A DNA stretch of 22,030 bases from UBA11373 sp046714175 (lineage in GTDB: Bacteria; Actinomycetota; Acidimicrobiia; Spongiisociales; UBA11373): the NCBI GenBank assembly GCA_046714175.1, contig JBKKBI010000003.1, positions 1-22,030 of the forward strand, written 5' to 3'. Of the stretch, positions 1-6,677 are shown piece by piece (the stretch's first letter is position 1; every line of letters begins with the position of its first letter). The notes beneath the pieces were generated by a model. The model was not told the DNA's origin, searched no databases, and was given only the letters and a program-made list of their open reading frames with translations. A program made the translations under genes and the position numbers.

Positions 1-1
1 C

Positions 2-160
2 GCCGAGGTGCGGGAGTCACTGGCCCAGGTTCATGTGTTCCCCAAGCGTCTCGGCAGAGCAACCGAGTTCGCCGCCCTTGCCCTGCACCTGTTCGAGAAC
101 ACGCTGATCAACGGGGAGACGGTGCGCCTGGACGCGGCAGCAAGAATGGGACCGCGGTAG
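2..160 (+). CDS. Short-chain dehydrogenase, C-terminal fragment (3-hydroxyacyl-CoA dehydrogenase type 2-like)
   Basis: Only the last 52 residues are in the window; the gene begins upstream of the left edge. The reading frame ends AEVRESL...FPKRLGRATEFAALALHL...NGETVRLDAAARMGPR and stops with TAG at 158-160. The 'RLG-x3-EFA' helix, followed by 'ING-E-x-(I/V)RLDG/A' and a basic last turn (RMGPR), is the usual C-terminal end of classical short-chain dehydrogenases. It is closest to the HSD10-like enzymes that oxidise 3-hydroxyacyl-CoA or 3-hydroxy-2-methylacyl-CoA with NAD during beta-oxidation and isoleucine breakdown. The Rossmann glycine motif and the catalytic Tyr-Lys lie outside the window, so the substrate is inferred only from the tail. 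Confidence 0.8.
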   Translation, partial: AEVRESLAQVHVFPKRLGRATEFAALALHLFENTLINGETVRLDAAARMGPR

Positions 161-161
161 G

Positions 162-250
162 TCTGTGACCTGGGGTCTGTGATCTGTGATCTTGCCCCGA
201 AGGGGCCGTGGTCCGTTTCTTGTCCGGCCTCCGGCGTCCGGCCTCCGGCA
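162..250. repeat. Two short heptamer tandem arrays between genes
   Basis: Two 7-bp-period tracts occupy this intergenic space. The first, 162-196, reads as units TCTGTGA, CCTGGGG, TCTGTGA, TCTGTGA, TCTTGCC. The second, 223-250, is four units of TCCGGCN (N = C, G, C, A). They sit between the dehydrogenase stop and the promoter of the next gene. The second tract is the same family as the larger GGYCTCC arrays further right. Confidence 0.75.
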
Positions 251-284
251 TCCACGGCCGCTACCACTCCCGCCTCGACATTGC

Positions 285-290
285 TACATT
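285..290 (+). promoter_or_regulatory. Probable -10 box TACATT for the surface protein at 301
   Basis: TACATT fits TANNNT. With the usual 6-nt gap, transcription would start near 297, giving a leader of about 4 nt before ATG 301. No Shine-Dalgarno sequence precedes the ATG and no clear -35 is visible. Confidence 0.6.
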
Positions 291-300
291 CCCGGCACTT

Positions 301-918
301 ATGAAACCCCGCACCCTCCGCACCTTGCTGGCCACCGCCATCGTCGGCTCCGCTCTGCTGCTCCCCGCCACCGCTTCGGCGGGGTCGTGCAGTCTTACTT
401 TCAACCCTAACCCGGGGTGGCGCGGGGCCAGCATCACAATTTCCGGGTTCGGGTTTACCGCCAACGCTGAGTACTTCGTGAACTTTGGTGGCAACCCGAT
501 CAAGACTGGGACAACCAACGGCAATGGGGCGTTCTCGTTCAACTACACCATTCCCAACGACTATCCCGTCGGCCAAACCAACGTGTTCGCGTTCACCAAC
601 CCCACAGGCTGTGAGGACAACCCCAACTACCAGGTGAACGCCTCGCCTCCGACCACCACGACTACCACCACCAGCACCACTACCACCACGCTTGCGCCCA
701 CCACGACCACGACTCTGGCCCCGACCACCACCGCGGCCGCCACCACGACCACGGCGGCTGCGACCACTACCAGCGCGGTTCCGGCCGACACCACCACGAC
801 CACGGTGCCTGCCGAAAACGACGGCGGCGGCATTCCTCTCGTGGTATGGATCGGGATCGCCGCCCTGATTGGGGTAGCTCTGTTCCTGGTCGGGAAGATG
901 TCGAGCCGCCGCCGGTAA
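301..918 (+). CDS. Secreted, membrane-anchored surface protein with Thr-rich stalk
   Basis: A 205-residue protein of unknown function. The start ATG 301 is preferred over an in-frame upstream codon at 208 because it gives a clean signal peptide (MKPRTLRTLL, hydrophobic core to about residue 22, ATASA-GS cleavage-like site) and lies just behind a TACATT box. The mature part (about residues 24-110) is a single beta-rich domain containing 'GWRGASITISGFGFTANAEY', resembling IPT/TIG or Ig-like folds, with two cysteines that may pair. Then comes a Thr/Ala/Pro linker (about 115-170) of nearly pure Thr runs, a transmembrane helix (IPLVVWIGIAALIGVALFLV) and a basic tail KMSSRRR. The protein would be displayed outside the cell and anchored at its C terminus. 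It is a paralogue of the next gene, with the same order signal peptide, domain, helix, Arg-rich tail. Confidence 0.85.
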   Translation: MKPRTLRTLLATAIVGSALLLPATASAGSCSLTFNPNPGWRGASITISGFGFTANAEYFVNFGGNPIKTGTTNGNGAFSFNYTIPNDYPVGQTNVFAFTNPTGCEDNPNYQVNASPPTTTTTTTSTTTTTLAPTTTTTLAPTTTAAATTTTAAATTTSAVPADTTTTTVPAENDGGGIPLVVWIGIAALIGVALFLVGKMSSRRR

Positions 919-946
919 CGGCGGGAGCCAGTCCACCAAGCCGGGG

Positions 947-952
947 TATCGT
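947..952 (+). promoter_or_regulatory. Probable -10 box TATCGT for the surface protein at 961
   Basis: TATCGT ends 8 nt before ATG 961, predicting transcription from about 959. That favours ATG 961 over the in-frame TTG at 955. No Shine-Dalgarno sequence is present. Confidence 0.5.
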
Positions 953-960
953 CGTTGACG

Positions 961-1413
961 ATGCCCCGCGCTGCACTGATCGTCCTGCTCGCCCTCACCG
1001 CGGCCCCGGCGGCGGCTGGCGAGACCCTGGATTGCGTGCTGGGCACCTATCCCGAGCCGGCGTGGCCGGGGGCGAACGTCATCGTGGAGGGGGAGCGGTT
1101 CCCGCCCGGGGCCGACATCACCGTGTCGCTCGGGTTCTTCCCCGTGTACGACGGATTCATCGCCTCGGACGGCACCTTCGAAATCGCCTTCCGGGTGCCG
1201 TCACCGTTCGAGCTCGGCACCACGGAACTCACCGTCTTGGACCACACCGGGGTCTGCACCACGGTGCTGGCGTTTGCAATCGGGCCGCCTCCTCCGGAGG
1301 ATCCTGCGATCGCCCCGCTGGGCTTGGTGGCGTTCGCGCTAACAGGTGCCGCGCTCGGCGTCGGCGTCGCCGGAGTGCTGCTGCGAAGGCGCCCGGTCGG
1401 TACCGAACTCTGA
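961..1413 (+). CDS. Secreted, membrane-anchored surface protein, paralogue of the preceding gene
   Basis: A 150-residue protein of unknown function. It has a signal peptide (MPRAALIVLLALTAAPAAAG), an Ig/IPT-like beta domain at about residues 22-105, one transmembrane helix (about 118-142) and a short basic tail (LLRRRPVGTEL). Its domain starts LDCVLGTYPEPAWPGANVIV and aligns with CSLTFNPNPGWRGASITI of the neighbouring protein. It keeps the first cysteine, the aromatic-Gly-Ala step, the 'G.F..GA' turn and the late cysteine (GVCTT versus TGCED). The Thr stalk is missing, so this copy would sit close to the membrane. The pair looks like a tandem duplication that has diverged. A TTG at 955 could extend it by two residues. 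Confidence 0.83.
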   Translation: MPRAALIVLLALTAAPAAAGETLDCVLGTYPEPAWPGANVIVEGERFPPGADITVSLGFFPVYDGFIASDGTFEIAFRVPSPFELGTTELTVLDHTGVCTTVLAFAIGPPPPEDPAIAPLGLVAFALTGAALGVGVAGVLLRRRPVGTEL

Positions 1414-1425
1414 CACTGTTCAGGC

Positions 1426-1467
1426 CTCCGGTCTCCGGCCTCCGGTCTCCGGCCTCCGGCCTCTGGC
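1426..1467 (+). repeat. Heptamer tandem array, six units of CTCCGGY
   Basis: Six consecutive 7-bp units: CTCCGGT, CTCCGGC, CTCCGGT, CTCCGGC, CTCCGGC, CTCTGGC. The array ends 3 bp before the -10 box of the acyltransferase gene, so it occupies the position where a -35 element would lie. Confidence 0.9.
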
Positions 1468-1470
1468 CGG

Positions 1471-1476
1471 TACCCT
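1471..1476 (+). promoter_or_regulatory. Probable -10 box TACCCT for plsB
   Basis: TACCCT is followed by exactly 6 nt and then ATG 1483, so the predicted +1 is the A of the start codon, a leaderless mRNA. No Shine-Dalgarno sequence is present. The -35 region lies inside the heptamer array. Confidence 0.65.
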
Positions 1477-1482
1477 CCCCCG

Positions 1483-3807
1483 ATGTCCCTCCGTGCCGTG
1501 GGCACACCGGGTGAGAGTCCTTGGCCCAACAGTGCCGGGCGCCGCATCCTGTTCCTGGTGGACGCCTCCGGTTCGCTGGAGCGGCGCCTCGCCGACGACT
1601 GGATTCGTCGCCATCGCCCCGCCGAGGCCAACTATCAGGTGGTGGGCATGCCGGGGTCGCGGCGACGCCGGCGCGGCGAGTCGCTCACCGCGGTGCAGTC
1701 GGCCCTCGACCAGAGCGACGCCACGCTGGCGGTCCCGCTGCGCGTGGTGTGGGCGGTGCGCCGCCGACGCGGGAGGCGGGTTCCCAGCCTCTTCGACTTG
1801 ATCACGCTGGGGGACCCGCGCGATCCGAATCGGCTGCTGCAGGAATTGATCGTTCGCCTCCGCCCCGAACAGGTGACCGTGGTCGCGGGTGTCGCCGCCA
1901 CCGTTTCCGATCTGCGCCAGAACTGGCAAGAGGATCGCGCCCAGCACACGGCGTCGCCCTCCGGGTTTGCCGAGTTCGTCGCCTTGCGGGCGGCGCTGAC
2001 CCTCGAGGTGACGGAGCGGCGACTGCGGGGCAACCGGTACAAGGTGTCGCGCTTCGTGGCGGAGGATCTGCTGGGCTCGGCCAGCTTCCAGGCTGGTCTG
2101 GCGGAAGTGGCCGCTCGCTCCGGCGATGAGGCGGCTGAGGTCTCGGCTCGGGCAGCCAAGTACCTGAATGAGATCGCAGCGTCACCGAGCACATTCGTGA
2201 TCGACCTGATGGCGGCGCTGGTCCGGCACGTCTACACGATGGGCTACGAGCGGCGCATCCGATATGACCAGGACGCGCTGGATCGCATCGCCGCCCTCGG
2301 CCAGAGCCACTCGCTGGCGTTTCTCCCCAGCCACAAGTCCAACATGGATCACCTCGCCCTCACTTACCTGCTGTACGAAAACGGACTGCCCCCCAATCAC
2401 ACTGCGGGCGGGATCAACATGAAGTTCTTTCCCATCGGGGGACTGCTGCGCCGCCATGGGATCTTCTTTATCCGCCGGAGTTTCAAGGACGACGAGGTCT
2501 ACAAGTTCGTGCTCAAGCGCTACCTCGACTATCTACTGGCGCGGCGGTTTCCGTTGGAGTGGTATCTGGAGGGCGGACGCAGCCGTACCGGCAAGCTGCG
2601 CGAACCCAAGTTTGGGATGCTGTCCTATGTCGCCGACTCGTGGCGTCGGGGATCGTGCGATGACGTGGTGCTGGTCCCGACCTCCATCGCCTATGACCAG
2701 ATCCAGGACGTCGGTGCTCATGCCGCCGAACAACGCGGCGCAGCCAAGGAGCGGGAGTCTCTGGCGTGGATGGTGCGGGTTATTCGCAGCCTGCGCCGCC
2801 GCTACGGGCGCATCCATGTCGCCTTCGGAGAACCCATTCACCTGGCACAGGCCCTGGAGCGCTACCCGGCCGGCCACGAACCCGATCCGGAGGCGGCGCA
2901 TCTCGAGATCGCCAAACTGGCCTTCGAGGTGTCGGTGCGGATCAATCGGGTGACACCGATCACCCCGATCTCCCTGGTCACGATGGCACTACTTGGCCGG
3001 GATCGCGCGGTGACAGCAGAAGAGACTCATGTGATGCTGCGCGACTTCATCACCTTCGTCGAGGCCCGCGGGCTTCCGGTCACCGAACACCTCGAACTCG
3101 ACGATCCCGAGGTGGTGCGGGCGGCGTTGGATGCGTTGGTGGAGCACAAGGTGGTGAGCAGATGGGACGGCGGCACCGCGACGGTCTACGCCATTGCGAC
3201 GGACAAGGAGCACTCCGCCGCCTACTACCGCAACACCATCGCCCACTTTTTCACCGCGGGTGCGATCGCGGAGGTGGCGCTACTTGCCGCGGACGACGGC
3301 GATGAATTTTGGGGCGAGGTGGCGGCCCTGCGCGATCTGCTCAAATTCGAGTTGTTCTTCGCGGAGAAGGAGGAGTTCCGCGCCGAGGTCGCCGCCGAGG
3401 TGGCGTATCACGATCCGGATTGGGAATTGCATCTCGGGTCGGGCGATGCCGCTTCGGCGTTGCGGCGGTTTCGGCCCTTCACCGCCCACCGGGTGCTGCG
3501 TCCGGTGTTCGAGGCGTATCTCCTGGTCGCCGAGACCCTGGCGATGCGCGACTTCCGCAGCGATGTCGAGCCCAAGAGCCTGATCGCCGATGCCCTGGCG
3601 CTCGGTGGTCAGTACCGGGCGCAGCGCCGGATCAAGAGCCCGGAGGCGGTTTCGACGGTTCTCTTCGAGAGTGCTGTGAAACTCGCCGCCAACCGCGGCC
3701 TCCTCCCCGGCGGCACCACCGACCGTCTGGGTGAGCGGGAGGCTCTTGCCGCGGAGATCCGCAGTGTGGTCGAGCGGATCGACCAGGTGGAGCGGCTGGC
3801 GGGTTAG
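1483..3807 (+). CDS. plsB: Glycerol-3-phosphate 1-O-acyltransferase, PlsB type
   Basis: This 774-residue peripheral membrane enzyme would transfer an acyl chain from acyl-CoA or acyl-ACP to the sn-1 position of glycerol-3-phosphate, the first step of phospholipid and triacylglycerol synthesis. All four acyltransferase blocks are visible: block I with the catalytic His-x4-Asp (H284-KSNM-D289), block II (about 309-334, GINMKFFPIGG... FFIRRSF), block III (360-371, WYLEGGRSRTGK) and block IV (396-407, VLVPTSIAYDQI). The length and long N- and C-terminal regions match the PlsB family (E. coli about 807 residues, mycobacterial PlsB2 about 790) rather than the short PlsC enzymes. The start is fixed by a TACCCT box 6 nt upstream. 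The gene seems to be transcribed alone. A PlsY-type enzyme for the same reaction product is encoded at 16928. Confidence 0.95.
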   Translation: MSLRAVGTPGESPWPNSAGRRILFLVDASGSLERRLADDWIRRHRPAEANYQVVGMPGSRRRRRGESLTAVQSALDQSDATLAVPLRVVWAVRRRRGRRVPSLFDLITLGDPRDPNRLLQELIVRLRPEQVTVVAGVAATVSDLRQNWQEDRAQHTASPSGFAEFVALRAALTLEVTERRLRGNRYKVSRFVAEDLLGSASFQAGLAEVAARSGDEAAEVSARAAKYLNEIAASPSTFVIDLMAALVRHVYTMGYERRIRYDQDALDRIAALGQSHSLAFLPSHKSNMDHLALTYLLYENGLPPNHTAGGINMKFFPIGGLLRRHGIFFIRRSFKDDEVYKFVLKRYLDYLLARRFPLEWYLEGGRSRTGKLREPKFGMLSYVADSWRRGSCDDVVLVPTSIAYDQIQDVGAHAAEQRGAAKERESLAWMVRVIRSLRRRYGRIHVAFGEPIHLAQALERYPAGHEPDPEAAHLEIAKLAFEVSVRINRVTPITPISLVTMALLGRDRAVTAEETHVMLRDFITFVEARGLPVTEHLELDDPEVVRAALDALVEHKVVSRWDGGTATVYAIATDKEHSAAYYRNTIAHFFTAGAIAEVALLAADDGDEFWGEVAALRDLLKFELFFAEKEEFRAEVAAEVAYHDPDWELHLGSGDAASALRRFRPFTAHRVLRPVFEAYLLVAETLAMRDFRSDVEPKSLIADALALGGQYRAQRRIKSPEAVSTVLFESAVKLAANRGLLPGGTTDRLGEREALAAEIRSVVERIDQVERLAG

Positions 3808-3907
3808 CGGAGGGTTTCCCCATGTCGATGGTCCGGCGCTTGCCCCGCAATCATCGCGACGAAATGGTGGTAAACGGCTCGGCATCCCGGCCGGATTTCA
3901 GGCAAAC

Positions 3908-3930
3908 TATAAGCAATCAGCCCGAGGAGG
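3908..3930 (+). promoter_or_regulatory. Possible -10 (TATAAG) and strong Shine-Dalgarno GAGGAGG deciding a TTG start
   Basis: TATAAG at 3908-3913 is a weak -10 because it lacks the final T. It is followed by GAGGAGG at 3924-3930, which ends 4 nt before TTG 3935. Transcription from about 3920 would give a 15-nt leader carrying this ribosome site, which supports TTG 3935 as the start. Confidence 0.5.
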
Positions 3931-3934
3931 CGAC

Positions 3935-4402
3935 TTGACAGTTTCGGATTCCACCCAGCCGACCGGGGAGCAGAAGATGGCGTCGGCGCCGACTCCACCG
4001 AGAAAAGATGAGGGAACCCGCTCCAAGCTGTGGGCGGCCCTGCCGCTGATCGCGGCTTTGGGTCTGGGAGCGAGCGCCTTCCTCCCCTGGGTGGATGCGG
4101 TGGGCACATCGGTGACCGCGATGGACCTGCGCCTCGACGGGATCTGGTCCGACCTGGCCGATTTCGAGTTGGACGGCGCCTGGTTAGGCCCGGTGATCAT
4201 CGCGATCGCCGCCCTGGGTGTGGTCACGATCCTGTTGCGCTCGGTCCCGGCAGTCTTTTATCGCGTGGTAGGCCTGGTAGGCCTGGCGGTAGTGGCGATG
4301 TTCTTCCGGGCGATGATCGCCGGAGAGGGTTTCGAGTTCATCCAATTCGGCGCCTACGCGGCGGCCGGTTTCGCGGTGCTGATGTTGATCCCGAGAAACT
4401 GA
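3935..4402 (+). CDS. Small four-helix membrane protein
   Basis: A 155-residue protein of unrecognised family. An open frame extends upstream to 3731 inside plsB, but TTG 3935 is chosen because GAGGAGG stands 4 nt before it; ATG 3977 is a second possibility. The first roughly 35 residues are polar and disordered (DSTQPTGEQKMASAPTPPRKDEGTRSK). Four hydrophobic helices follow, at about residues 34-56 (ending FLPWVDAVG), 81-102, 107-126 and 133-153. The 'FLPW' ending of helix 1, followed by a short extracytoplasmic loop with charged residues, is common among small actinobacterial membrane proteins of unknown role. It ends just before a hairpin and faces a minus-strand gene. Confidence 0.75.
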   Translation: MTVSDSTQPTGEQKMASAPTPPRKDEGTRSKLWAALPLIAALGLGASAFLPWVDAVGTSVTAMDLRLDGIWSDLADFELDGAWLGPVIIAIAALGVVTILLRSVPAVFYRVVGLVGLAVVAMFFRAMIAGEGFEFIQFGAYAAAGFAVLMLIPRN

Positions 4403-4419
4403 ACAGCTCGCTCATCGAA

Positions 4420-4463
4420 CCGAAGCCTCGTCGCAGCCTCACCCGCCACCGACGAGGCTTCGG
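4420..4463. terminator. Perfect 14-bp hairpin between convergent genes
   Basis: CCGAAGCCTCGTCG at 4420-4433 is the exact reverse complement of 4450-4463, around a 16-nt loop. It lies between the stops of two converging genes (4402 and 4518), so it can end transcription from either side. There is no T-tract, as is common in very GC-rich actinobacteria. Confidence 0.8.
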
Positions 4464-4517
4464 CCGTTGGTAGGCGTTAGGCAGGAATTGCGGACGGGGC
4501 CGTGGGCCGCCGACCAC

Positions 4518-5135
4518 CTACTTCGTCGCCGCCTCGTAATACGGGTTCTCGCCTGAGGCGTGGTCGGTGATGTCCACGACGTTCACGATCTCGGGGATGG
4601 CATCGCGGATCGCAACCTCGATGCCCTGGCGCAGGGTCACTGCCGCCATTCCGCAGCCCTGGCACCCGCCGCCGAGACGCAGAAAGGCGGTGTCGCCTTC
4701 GACTGCGATGAGTTCGGCGAATCCACCATGTCCGGCGATGGCGGGGTTGATCTGAGTCTCCAACAGGGTGCGCAGGCGGTCGGCCACCGGGCCTTCAAGG
4801 CCGGCGGCACCGGTGGGGATCTTGGGGCTGGGGGAGTTGGGGTTGTCGATGCTGAGCCCACCATCGGCGATGGTGAGGCGGGAACCTTCGAGCCGGCTGA
4901 TGCTGTTCGCCCGAATCACCACCGGAAGCTCGCCAAAGCTCTGCAACGCATCGTCGGCGGCAGCATCGGCCGTTGGGATGAAAGTGAGCTCGTAGGTGAA
5001 CATGCCCTGGCGGACCCCGCTGATGGCCAGCGACAGAGCCAATTCGGCGGCGTCGGGCTCCTGGGAGCGGATGCCGATCACGGCGATGATCGCTTCTGCG
5101 GTCATCTCGACAATGGTGCGGTCGTTTACTGGCAT
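4518..5135 (-). CDS. nfuA: NfuA-type iron-sulfur cluster carrier (degenerate A-type + NifU domains)
   Basis: A 205-residue cytoplasmic protein that would hold a 4Fe-4S cluster between two subunits and pass it to target enzymes. The C-terminal NifU domain spans about residues 113-193 with C158-Q-G-C161 inside LGGGCQGCGMAAVTLRQGIE, the hallmark cluster-binding CxxC. It is preceded by the typical 'LRTLLETQINPAIAGHGGFAEL' helix. Residues about 8-102 match the size and strand pattern of a degenerate HesB/A-type domain. They lack the cysteines of true A-type scaffolds, as in E. coli NfuA. The start ATG 5135 follows a TAACCT box by 9 nt. The gene is divergent from the Cys/His mini-protein at 5221. 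No other Fe-S assembly gene is in the window. Confidence 0.9.
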   Translation of the reverse strand: MPVNDRTIVEMTAEAIIAVIGIRSQEPDAAELALSLAISGVRQGMFTYELTFIPTADAAADDALQSFGELPVVIRANSISRLEGSRLTIADGGLSIDNPNSPSPKIPTGAAGLEGPVADRLRTLLETQINPAIAGHGGFAELIAVEGDTAFLRLGGGCQGCGMAAVTLRQGIEVAIRDAIPEIVNVVDITDHASGENPYYEAATK

Positions 5136-5144
5136 GCGCGGCGC

Positions 5145-5150
5145 AGGTTA
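5145..5150 (-). promoter_or_regulatory. Probable -10 box TAACCT for nfuA
   Basis: On the minus strand TAACCT ends 9 nt before ATG 5135, predicting a leader of about 3 nt. There is no Shine-Dalgarno sequence. Confidence 0.6.
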
Positions 5151-5206
5151 CCCGTGCACGGGTCCGCAACCACAGCCAGCCAGCGGGAGGCCAACCCGGC
5201 GTCCGG

Positions 5207-5212
5207 TACCCT
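5207..5212 (+). promoter_or_regulatory. Probable -10 box TACCCT for the mini-protein at 5221
   Basis: TACCCT, in the same CCGGTACCCT context as the plsB promoter, ends 8 nt before ATG 5221. Predicted start of transcription is about 5219. Confidence 0.55.
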
Positions 5213-5220
5213 CGGCGTCG

Positions 5221-5403
5221 ATGCCGACGGACCAGGAACTCTTCGAATGTGCCGACTGTGGCCTCCACTATGTCGACCGACAACTCGCCGAGCAGTGTTA
5301 CCTGCACTGCACCACCCACCGAGCCTGCAATCTCGACATCACTAGACACTCAGTGGAACGGCGACCCCCTCCGGCACGGACTAATGCCCCGGCCCCGACC
5401 TGA
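5221..5403 (+). CDS. 60-residue Cys/His-rich mini-protein, likely zinc-binding
   Basis: A small cytoplasmic protein whose first 43 residues read as a compact metal site. The pattern is FECADCGLHY (C11, C14, H17), a spacer of about eight residues, then EQCYLHCTTHRACNLDI with C28, H31, C32, H35 and C38. The tail is Pro/Arg-rich and probably disordered. I recall small proteins of the form 'F-x-C-x2-CG-x-HY ... C-x3-C-x2-H-x2-CN-L-x-I' in other bacteria and archaea, with no assigned role. The start is set by the TACCCT box and lack of any other ATG. The stop TGA 5401-5403 lies 26 nt before the ATP-grasp gene, on the same strand. That gene has its own -10 box overlapping this space, so the two may be co-regulated but are not strictly one transcript. 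Confidence 0.78.
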   Translation: MPTDQELFECADCGLHYVDRQLAEQCYLHCTTHRACNLDITRHSVERRPPPARTNAPAPT

Positions 5404-5417
5404 CCCTCCCACAGCCG

Positions 5418-5423
5418 TACTCT
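5418..5423 (+). promoter_or_regulatory. Probable -10 box TACTCT for the ATP-grasp gene
   Basis: TACTCT is followed by 6 nt and ATG 5430, so the predicted +1 is the start codon itself. Confidence 0.6.
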
Positions 5424-5429
5424 CCGCCG

Positions 5430-6641
5430 ATGCCAACCGTTGCCCTGGTACTCCCCAAGTCCTCCTATCGAGGCCCGGACTTCATCGCCGCTGCCGAGGA
5501 GCTGGGGGTGGACCTGGTGATCGCCTCCGACGGCGACCTCCCTCTCGCCTCGGGGCGGATCCGGAGCATGGTTCGTGTCGACCTGAGCGATGTCACGGGA
5601 GCGGCGGAGAAGATCGTCGCCGCGTCTGAGCCCGATTGGGGCGCGGTGCTCGGGGTGGACGATGCCGGGGTGGTGGTGGCGGCACTTGCCGCCGAGACCC
5701 TCGGACTGCCCCATGACGAACCGGCCGCGGTGGCCGCCACCCGGGACAAGGCGCAGATGCGCCGTCTGCTGGCAGCTGCCGGTGTCCCCGGGGCGCGCCA
5801 CGCGTTGGCTGCGACTGCCGCTGACGCAGTGACCGCGGCCCGCGAACTCGGCTACCCGGTGGTGCTCAAGCCCAGAACGCTGGCGGCGAGCCGGGGGGTG
5901 ATCCGCGCCGATGACGCCGCCGCCGTGGTGGCAGCGTTTGATCGGATCGCGGCGATCGTTGCCGAAGCCGGCGGAGAGCTGCCACTGCTGGTGGAGGAGT
6001 ACCTGCCGGGTGACGAGGTCGCTGTCGAGGGAATCGCCACCCCGGACGGCGTGGAGATCCTGGCGCTGTTCGACAAGCCCGACCCGCTGGTGGGACCCTT
6101 CTTCGAGGAGACCATCTACGTCACCCCGTCACGCCACCCCGCGGACGTGATTGCGGCGGTAGGACAGATCGTCGCCGCCGGGGTCGCTGCCATTGGCCTG
6201 GCGCACGGGGCGGTCCACGCCGAGGTGCGGATCACCCCGGACGGGGTCCGCCTCTTGGAGGTCGCAGCACGATCCATTGGCGGTTTGTGCGGGCGGTCGC
6301 TTCGTTTCGGGATGCTGGACCAGAGCCTGGAGGTGGTGCTGCTGCGCGCCGCGCTGGGGATGAACCGCAAGGGCATGCAGCGCCGGGACGAGGCGAGTGG
6401 GGCGATGATGCTTCCCATCCCCCGCGCAGGAGTCTTACGCGCGGTGCGGAATCAAGCCGCCGTGTCCGAGGTGCCCGGGATCACGAGCCTGGAGATCACG
6501 GTGGCGCCGGGCAAACATCTCCGCCCGCTCCCAGAGGGAGATCGGTACCTGGGGTTTCTCTTCGCCACTGCGGAAACTCCGGAAGAGGTCGAGGCGGCAC
6601 TGCGTGAGGGGTGGAGTCTGTTGGAAGTGGTGATCGAGTAG
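5430..6641 (+). CDS. ATP-grasp carboxylate-amine ligase of unknown substrate
   Basis: A 403-residue soluble enzyme expected to activate a carboxylate as acyl-phosphate with ATP and join it to an amine or other nucleophile. The N-terminal 95 residues look like the Rossmann-like pre-ATP-grasp region (VALVLPKSSYRGPDFIAAAEELG). The ATP-grasp core follows: ATP-binding Lys in YPVVLKP (K147), a Gly-poor loop, LLVEEYLPGDEVAVEG (188-201), and the metal ligands E265 (HAEVRI) and E277 in LLEVAARSIGG. The E-x-A-A-R form, instead of E-x-N-x-R, is typical of L-amino-acid ligase/dipeptide-synthetase-like members rather than carboxylases or PurK/PurT. The C-terminal part (about 295-403) would form the cap. 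The gene ends 7 nt before a hairpin shared with the converging gene. A product cannot be named. Confidence 0.88.
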   Translation: MPTVALVLPKSSYRGPDFIAAAEELGVDLVIASDGDLPLASGRIRSMVRVDLSDVTGAAEKIVAASEPDWGAVLGVDDAGVVVAALAAETLGLPHDEPAAVAATRDKAQMRRLLAAAGVPGARHALAATAADAVTAARELGYPVVLKPRTLAASRGVIRADDAAAVVAAFDRIAAIVAEAGGELPLLVEEYLPGDEVAVEGIATPDGVEILALFDKPDPLVGPFFEETIYVTPSRHPADVIAAVGQIVAAGVAAIGLAHGAVHAEVRITPDGVRLLEVAARSIGGLCGRSLRFGMLDQSLEVVLLRAALGMNRKGMQRRDEASGAMMLPIPRAGVLRAVRNQAAVSEVPGITSLEITVAPGKHLRPLPEGDRYLGFLFATAETPEEVEAALREGWSLLEVVIE

Positions 6642-6648
6642 CGGCCGA

Positions 6649-6676
6649 TCGCCCGCTGCGGTGCCGCTGCGGGCGA
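6649..6676. terminator. Bidirectional hairpin between convergent stops
   Basis: TCGCCCGC at 6649-6656 pairs perfectly with GCGGGCGA at 6669-6676. After one T-T mismatch, a further GCG/CGC pairing closes a 4-nt loop. The hairpin fills almost the whole space between the stop at 6641 and the opposite stop at 6678. Confidence 0.72.
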
Positions 6677-6677
6677 A

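Noticed and set aside
31..939. Minus-strand open frame of 302 codons
   Set aside because: Antisense to the first surface protein and to the heptamer repeats. Its Gly/Arg-rich product arises from the antisense Thr codons.
3808..3934. Possible small gene between plsB and the four-helix protein
   Set aside because: Only very short frames are open independently of plsB; the space holds a weak -10 and a ribosome site but no supported gene.
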